From a candidate division WOR-3 bacterium (GTDB lineage Bacteria > Hydrothermota > Hydrothermia > Hydrothermales > JAJRUZ01): a DNA stretch of 35,198 bases. The notes under the pieces were generated by a model that was given only the letters and a program-made list of their open reading frames with translations, was not told where the DNA came from and ran no database searches. Position numbers and translations under genes: made by a program. The stretch spans positions 1 to 35,198 of the forward strand of contig JBDRZP010000021.1 in assembly GCA_039804025.1 (NCBI GenBank). Direction: 5' to 3'. How positions within the stretch are numbered: position 1 is the first letter of the stretch; the number at the start of each line of letters is the position of its first letter. Below, in pieces: positions 30,657-35,198 of this stretch.

Positions 30657-31658
30657 ATGAGATTTCTGTTTTTTAGGAAAAACTTTACACTTGAAAAATT
30701 AATCAAAAGATTTAAAAAGGGAAAAGAGTTAGATTTTGAGGAGTATTTAAAGCTTGGTGATTACTATAGAGAGAATGGATTTTATGCAAAAGCTTTGAGA
30801 ATACATTTAAGCCTTGATATAAAAAAAGACCTAACAGAACTTCAAAGAGCAAAACTTGACAAATCCATCGGGCTTGATTACCTGAATCTTTATCAATTTA
30901 AAGAAGCAATAAATCATCTTTTAAAAGCAGATAATTATTTTAAAGGTGAAGATGAAGAGGTAAGAAATGCTCTCTTAAGAGCCTATGAATTTTCAGGTGA
31001 CTGGGATTCTGCCTGTGAACTTAAAAAGGAGATTTTTATCTCAAATAAAGTTTATTCTGATGAAAAAATGGCTCTTTATTATTTATATGCAGCTGAAGAC
31101 CTTTTAAAAAGAGGGAATTTAAGAAAAGCGAAAAAATTTGTAAGAGAAGCTTTAAAACTTAATGAACATATACCAGAAGCTAATTACTTTCTTGCAGAAA
31201 TTGAGGAAGATTTGATAAAAAAACTTGAATATTATGAAAAGATAGCAGATAGATTTCCTTATCTTGTATACAGAAAGCTTGTTAAACTTAAAGAAAAGTT
31301 TTATGAAGAAGGAAAAATGGAAGAACTATTTGATTATCTTAGAAAAAGTGAAAGTTTATATCTTAAAGCCTTCCTTGTGCCCTTTTTGATTCAAAAAGGT
31401 GATTATGAAGAGGCAAAAAGTATTATAAAAAATTTAAGTTCAGAAAAGGATGAAATTTTTTTAAATCTTATTCTTTTAATACCAGCAGTAGAACTCAACT
31501 ATGAAGAGGAAATAAAAAAACTTACAGGAAAAATAGAAAGAGATTTAAAACAGATTTCATTTATATGTACAAGTTGTAAAAAGGAGTATACGGAATATAG
31601 ATTTCGTTGTGAAAACTGCGGGAAAACAAGAAAACTTGTTCTTAAAATAAAAATTTAA
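30657..31658 (+). CDS. lapB: LapB (YciM)-like TPR protein with C-terminal rubredoxin-type zinc domain
   Basis: The 333-residue protein contains the LapB-like first repeat (YYRENGFYAKALRIHLSL; in E. coli RGEVDRAIRIHQTL). Further TPRs follow, then a C-terminal metal-binding knuckle with C304, C307, C318 and C321 (FICTSCKKEY, then FRCENCGK), the hallmark of LapB. LapB tunes LPS synthesis by presenting LpxC to FtsH in E. coli. The N-terminus (MRFLFFRKNF) has no membrane anchor, unlike E. coli LapB, so it may rely on LapA for membrane attachment; this is inference. The stop overlaps the mutS start by one base (TAATG). Confidence 0.87.
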   Translation: MRFLFFRKNFTLEKLIKRFKKGKELDFEEYLKLGDYYRENGFYAKALRIHLSLDIKKDLTELQRAKLDKSIGLDYLNLYQFKEAINHLLKADNYFKGEDEEVRNALLRAYEFSGDWDSACELKKEIFISNKVYSDEKMALYYLYAAEDLLKRGNLRKAKKFVREALKLNEHIPEANYFLAEIEEDLIKKLEYYEKIADRFPYLVYRKLVKLKEKFYEEGKMEELFDYLRKSESLYLKAFLVPFLIQKGDYEEAKSIIKNLSSEKDEIFLNLILLIPAVELNYEEEIKKLTGKIERDLKQISFICTSCKKEYTEYRFRCENCGKTRKLVLKIKI

Positions 31659-34147
31659 TGGAATTAACTCCTCTTTTAAAGCAGTATCATAAAATCAAAA
31701 AGGAGTACTCTAAAGAACTTCTTTTTTTCAGAATGGGAGATTTTTATGAGCTATTTTATGAGGATGCAAAAATAGCAGCAAAGGAACTTTCAATAACATT
31801 AACTTCTAAACCTTTTGGTAAAAATTTAAGAGTTCCACTTGCAGGAGTTCCTGTTAAGGCTGCTGAAAGTTATATAAAGGAATTATTAAAAAAAGGTTAC
31901 AGTGTTGCTATTTGTGAGCAGGTTGAAGAAGGAAAAGAACTTATGTTAAGAGAAGTTGTTGAAGTTTTAACACCTGGAACTGTTACTTTACCCTCTTTGC
32001 TTTCACCAGACCAAAATATTTTTATACTATCTTTCTATCCCTCCGATAAATTATTCGGAGTTGCTTATGCTGATATCACTACAGGTGAGCTTAGAGCAGG
32101 TCTGTTGGAAAAGGATGATTTTTATAATTTTATTCACAGTTTAAATCCTAAAGAAGTTCTTGTTCCTCAAGATTTTGAATTAAATGGTTTTATAACAAGT
32201 AGTTTTGATAAAAATCTCTATAGCATTGATACTGCAGAAGAAAGAGTAAAAAATTTTTTTGGTGTAAATAGTGTAGAAGGCTTTGGTTTAAAAAAGGACA
32301 TTAGCTTAATTAGCCTTTCTCATTTGCTTGATTATCTTGTTATTAAAAAAAAATCAGGGCTGGAGCACTTAAGACTTAAGGTTCTTGAAAGAGGAGATTT
32401 TTTAATTCTTGATTCCATTACAATAAAAAATCTTGAAATAGTAGATAAAATTCACCCTGAAAGTAAATCCTTATTTGAAGTAATCAATTTTACAAAAACA
32501 GGAATGGGAGCAAGACTTTTAAAAAAAAGTCTTCTCTTTCCCTTACAGAATAAAGAAAAAATTGAAAAAAGATACGAAGCTGTTAAAGAACTTGTTGAAA
32601 AGCCTTTTTTAAGAAAAACAATTTCTGAAATTTTATCCGATTTCATAGATTTTGAAAGAGTTCTATCACGGATTGTAAAACTTAAAGCACCACCATCAGA
32701 AGTTTATAAACTTTCAAACAATTTTTTTGAATTAGCAAAACTTAAAGAAGCTCTTTCAACTTGCACAAGTGAATTATTACTTGAAATATATGATAATTTA
32801 CACGATTTAAGTGATTTAGCAAATGTTATTCAGAGCTATTTAAAAGATAATCCTTCAAATCCCGGTGAAGGCAATTGTATCAGAGAAGGTATTTCAGAAG
32901 AACTGGATGAATTATTAGAGTTAAAAAATAATTCAGCAAAAAAATTAAAAGAAATAGAAGAAAGAGAGAAGGAAAGGACAGGTATTCCTAATCTCAAGGT
33001 TAAATACAATCAGGTAATGGGCTTTTTTATAGAAGTAACAAAATCCTATTTAGACCGTGTTCCATCAGATTATATCAGAAAACAAACCTTGACCCAGGCA
33101 GAAAGATTTGTTACAGAGGAGTTAAAGAATCTTGAACTAAAAATACTTTCAGCTGAGGAAAGAATAAAAGAAATTGAAAATTATCTTTATGAAGAACTTT
33201 TAAAAAAAATTAAGGAGGAAAAGGATAAAATACTTGATATTTCTGAGAATATTGCTTTGCTTGACCTTTTGCTCTGTTTCTCAGAAGTTGCAATAAAATT
33301 CAATTACAAAAAACCTGAAATAACCCGTGAAAAAGAGATTATATTAAAAAATTCAAGGCATACTGTTGTTGAGCATACAGTATCTGAATTTGTTCCTAAT
33401 GATATTGTGATGACTCCTGATAAATTTTTTGTTTTAATTACAGGACCAAATATGGGTGGCAAATCGACCTTTATAAGACAGGTTGCCTTATGTGTTATAC
33501 TTGCTCATGCAGGATCCTTTATACCTGCTGAGGAAGGGAGAATAGGTCTTGTTGATAGAATTTTTACGCGGATTGGAGCATCAGATGATGTAGCAAGGGG
33601 TATCTCAACTTTTTATGCTGAAATGCTTGAAGTAGCCCAGATTTTGAATAATGCTACAGAAAAAAGTTTAATTTTACTTGATGAAATTGGAAGGGGGACT
33701 TCAACCTATGATGGCCTCAGTATTGCCTGGGCTGTCTCTGAGGATATAATAAAGAGAATTAAGGCAAGGACACTTTTTGCAACTCATTACCATGAACTTA
33801 CAACACTCGCAGAGAATTATGCTGAAATTAAAAATTTATATACCCAGGTAAAAGAATGGGAAGGTGAGGTTATTTTTTTTAGAAAAATACTTGAAGGTTC
33901 AATGGATAGAAGTTACGGAATTTATGTTGCAAAACTTGCTGGAATACCTAAACATGTTGTGGAAAGAGCAAGGGAAATTTTACAGAATTTAGAAAGTAAA
34001 AGGAAAGTTCTTAAATTTAATAAAAAACAGCTTGAACTTTTTGAAAAACCTGATATTTTAAGGGAATTTATTGAAAAAATAAATCCTGATGAAATTTCTC
34101 CCAAAGAAGCACTTGAAATTATTTATAAATTGAAAAGTTTAAAATAA
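31658..34147 (+). CDS. mutS: DNA mismatch repair protein MutS
   Basis: The 829-residue MutS1-type protein has the mismatch-reading Phe-x-Glu motif in [11 protein letters not shown] (F29-Y30-E31), the connector and lever domains, the clamp region, and the ABC ATPase. The ATPase has Walker [10 protein letters not shown] (about 596-604), [20 protein letters not shown] and [10 protein letters not shown]. The C-terminal helix-turn-helix dimerisation region is short. It recognises base mismatches and small loops and recruits MutL, which is not in the window. It is translationally linked to lapB by a 1-base overlap, and its stop lies 31 bp before lpxD. Confidence 0.97.
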   Translation: MELTPLLKQYHKIKKEYSKELLFFRMGDFYELFYEDAKIAAKELSITLTSKPFGKNLRVPLAGVPVKAAESYIKELLKKGYSVAICEQVEEGKELMLREVVEVLTPGTVTLPSLLSPDQNIFILSFYPSDKLFGVAYADITTGELRAGLLEKDDFYNFIHSLNPKEVLVPQDFELNGFITSSFDKNLYSIDTAEERVKNFFGVNSVEGFGLKKDISLISLSHLLDYLVIKKKSGLEHLRLKVLERGDFLILDSITIKNLEIVDKIHPESKSLFEVINFTKTGMGARLLKKSLLFPLQNKEKIEKRYEAVKELVEKPFLRKTISEILSDFIDFERVLSRIVKLKAPPSEVYKLSNNFFELAKLKEALSTCTSELLLEIYDNLHDLSDLANVIQSYLKDNPSNPGEGNCIREGISEELDELLELKNNSAKKLKEIEEREKERTGIPNLKVKYNQVMGFFIEVTKSYLDRVPSDYIRKQTLTQAERFVTEELKNLELKILSAEERIKEIENYLYEELLKKIKEEKDKILDISENIALLDLLLCFSEVAIKFNYKKPEITREKEIILKNSRHTVVEHTVSEFVPNDIVMTPDKFFVLITGPNMGGKSTFIRQVALCVILAHAGSFIPAEEGRIGLVDRIFTRIGASDDVARGISTFYAEMLEVAQILNNATEKSLILLDEIGRGTSTYDGLSIAWAVSEDIIKRIKARTLFATHYHELTTLAENYAEIKNLYTQVKEWEGEVIFFRKILEGSMDRSYGIYVAKLAGIPKHVVERAREILQNLESKRKVLKFNKKQLELFEKPDILREFIEKINPDEISPKEALEIIYKLKSLK

Positions 34148-34178
34148 GGTTCAAATCCTTTTTTCTTTATTAATTCAG

Positions 34179-35168
34179 ATGAAAATAAAAGATATAGCAG
34201 AAATTTTAAATGGTAAAATTTTAGGTGACCCTGAATTAGATATAAAGGGAGTTTTACCACCTGAAAGAAATGAGGAAGGCTATATTTCTCTCGTATATGA
34301 TAAAAAATATGAGGGAAAAAGTTTCTATGCGGTTATCACTAAAGAAGATTTCCTTAGGGACCTTAAATTTGAAGCAGCAATAATTGTTGATAGTCCAAAG
34401 GAAAAGCTTATTAAACTTTTAAGTTTATTTGAGGAAAAAGATGAAGAAAGATTTCTTATGCATGAAACATCAATTATTTCAAAAGATGCTGAAATTGAAA
34501 AGGATGTTTATATTGGTCCATACTGTGTTATTGAAAAAAATGTAAAAATAAAAAGGGGTGTAAAGCTTTTAGCCTTTGTTTATGTTGGAAAAAATTCTTT
34601 TATTGATGAAAACACAATTATTTATCCTTTTGTTTCAATAGAAAAAAATGTAAAGATTGGAAAAAGATGTATTATCCATTCAGGAACAGTTCTTGGTTCA
34701 GATGGTTTTGGGTATGAAAAGATAGGTGAGAAAATTGTAAAGATTCCTCAAATTGGTTTTGTTCATATAGATGATGATGTAGAAATAGGTGCAAATGTTT
34801 GTGTCGACAGGGCTGTAATGGGAGAAACTTATATAGGGAAAGAGGTTAAGATTGATAACCTCTGTCAGATTGCTCACAATGTAAAAATTAATGAAAGAAC
34901 AATAATTGCATCACAAACAGGTATAGCAGGAAGTTCTGAAATTGGGAAGGATTGTTTGATAGCAGGTCAGGTTGGTATAAAGGACCATGTAAAAATAGGT
35001 GATAGAGTTATTTTAACAGCACAAACTGGTGTGAGTAAGGATGTTCCTGATGATAAAATTTATTCAGGTTATTTTGCAAGAGAACATAAACTTGTTTTAA
35101 AGGCTATGAATATACTATATGAATTACCACTTTACTGGGAAAAATTAAAAAAGCTTGTGAAGGAATAA
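34179..35168 (+). CDS. lpxD: UDP-3-O-(3-hydroxyacyl)glucosamine N-acyltransferase
   Basis: LpxD adds the N-linked acyl chain in lipid A synthesis. The 329-residue protein has an N-terminal uridine-binding domain (about 1-100) and a left-handed beta helix of hexapeptide repeats (about 105-290: [20 protein letters not shown] and onward). It also has the LpxD core [19 protein letters not shown], and the catalytic His233 in CQIAHNVKI. The C-terminal helix ([20 protein letters not shown]) matches the LpxD trimer tail. Its presence is direct evidence for an LPS-type outer membrane. The short gap after mutS has no SD; TTTATT is a weak -10-like box 7 nt before the ATG. Confidence 0.95.
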   Translation: MKIKDIAEILNGKILGDPELDIKGVLPPERNEEGYISLVYDKKYEGKSFYAVITKEDFLRDLKFEAAIIVDSPKEKLIKLLSLFEEKDEERFLMHETSIISKDAEIEKDVYIGPYCVIEKNVKIKRGVKLLAFVYVGKNSFIDENTIIYPFVSIEKNVKIGKRCIIHSGTVLGSDGFGYEKIGEKIVKIPQIGFVHIDDDVEIGANVCVDRAVMGETYIGKEVKIDNLCQIAHNVKINERTIIASQTGIAGSSEIGKDCLIAGQVGIKDHVKIGDRVILTAQTGVSKDVPDDKIYSGYFAREHKLVLKAMNILYELPLYWEKLKKLVKE

Positions 35169-35198
35169 ATTGTCTTGAATATTTAAGCTTTTGAAAAT

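Noticed and set aside
1-35198. CRISPR arrays, insertion sequences, rRNA genes or prophage
   Set aside because: No regularly spaced repeats, transposase or integrase motifs, or rRNA-like sequence were seen in any part of the window.
35169-35198. Possible start of a gene after lpxD
   Set aside because: The 30 bases contain only a TTG followed at once by a stop and a late TTG at the edge, which is too little to support a call.

Overview
The window looks like the chromosome of an AT-rich, LPS-bearing (diderm) bacterium, probably a thermophile from an uncultivated lineage. Outer-membrane biogenesis genes are plentiful (TamB-like, LapA, LapB, LpxD, Wza-like export protein, Tol/Ton-type motor, PorV/FadL-like barrel). 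Secreted proteins carry FlgD-like C-terminal modules. A family 4 Fe-S uracil-DNA glycosylase and MtnA are also present. These traits fit WOR-3/Hydrothermae-like or other FCB-affiliated candidate phyla, but the assignment is inference only. Gene packing is extreme: most genes overlap or lie within 20 bp. I see no mobile element, CRISPR array or rRNA.

Layout. 1-105 (-): start of guaB, divergent from tamB (130-3147). 3150-4969 (-): a polysaccharide chain-length/export pair. 5009-6290 (+): mtnA and a stand-alone Lrp/AsnC RAM domain. 6287-15491 (+): a long envelope cluster (secreted FlgD-like protein, PorV-like barrel, giant TPR protein, ExbB/TolQ, two ExbD/TolR, TonB, OmpA-like protein). 15495-16082 (-): a DedA/YqaA-like membrane protein. 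16148-20719 (+): uvrA-nadC-nadA. 20730-29872 (-): read in its own direction, tRNA-Lys, rpoZ, coaBC, udg, ymdB, class I fumarase alpha subunit, a 1566-aa Ser/Thr kinase/enhancer-binding regulator, a 16-codon ORF, and a single-domain response regulator. 29897-35168 (+): cdd-lapA-lapB-mutS-lpxD.

The most unusual locus is 20730-26055. A giant regulator (Ser/Thr kinase, AAA ATPase, TPR-like helical region, GAF, sigma-54 AAA+ domain with GAFTGA, Fis-type HTH) is followed on the same strand by a proline-rich 16-codon ORF. That ORF has a near-perfect Shine-Dalgarno, a candidate -24/-12 (sigma-54) promoter about 50 bp upstream of its start, and a 12-bp GC-rich hairpin after it. A CheY-like receiver gene follows. 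I read this as a candidate sigma-54-controlled micropeptide circuit, which is a hypothesis.

Gene expression also has a pattern. Genes that head transcripts mostly lack Shine-Dalgarno sequences. They have a TATAAT/TAAAAT box 6-11 nt before the ATG, which suggests leaderless or nearly leaderless mRNAs, whereas several operon-internal genes have strong SDs. Other points worth checking are an ExbD pair in which one copy has lost the conserved membrane Asp, a CoaBC with substituted decarboxylase motifs, and a Walker B change in the sigma-54 activator domain.
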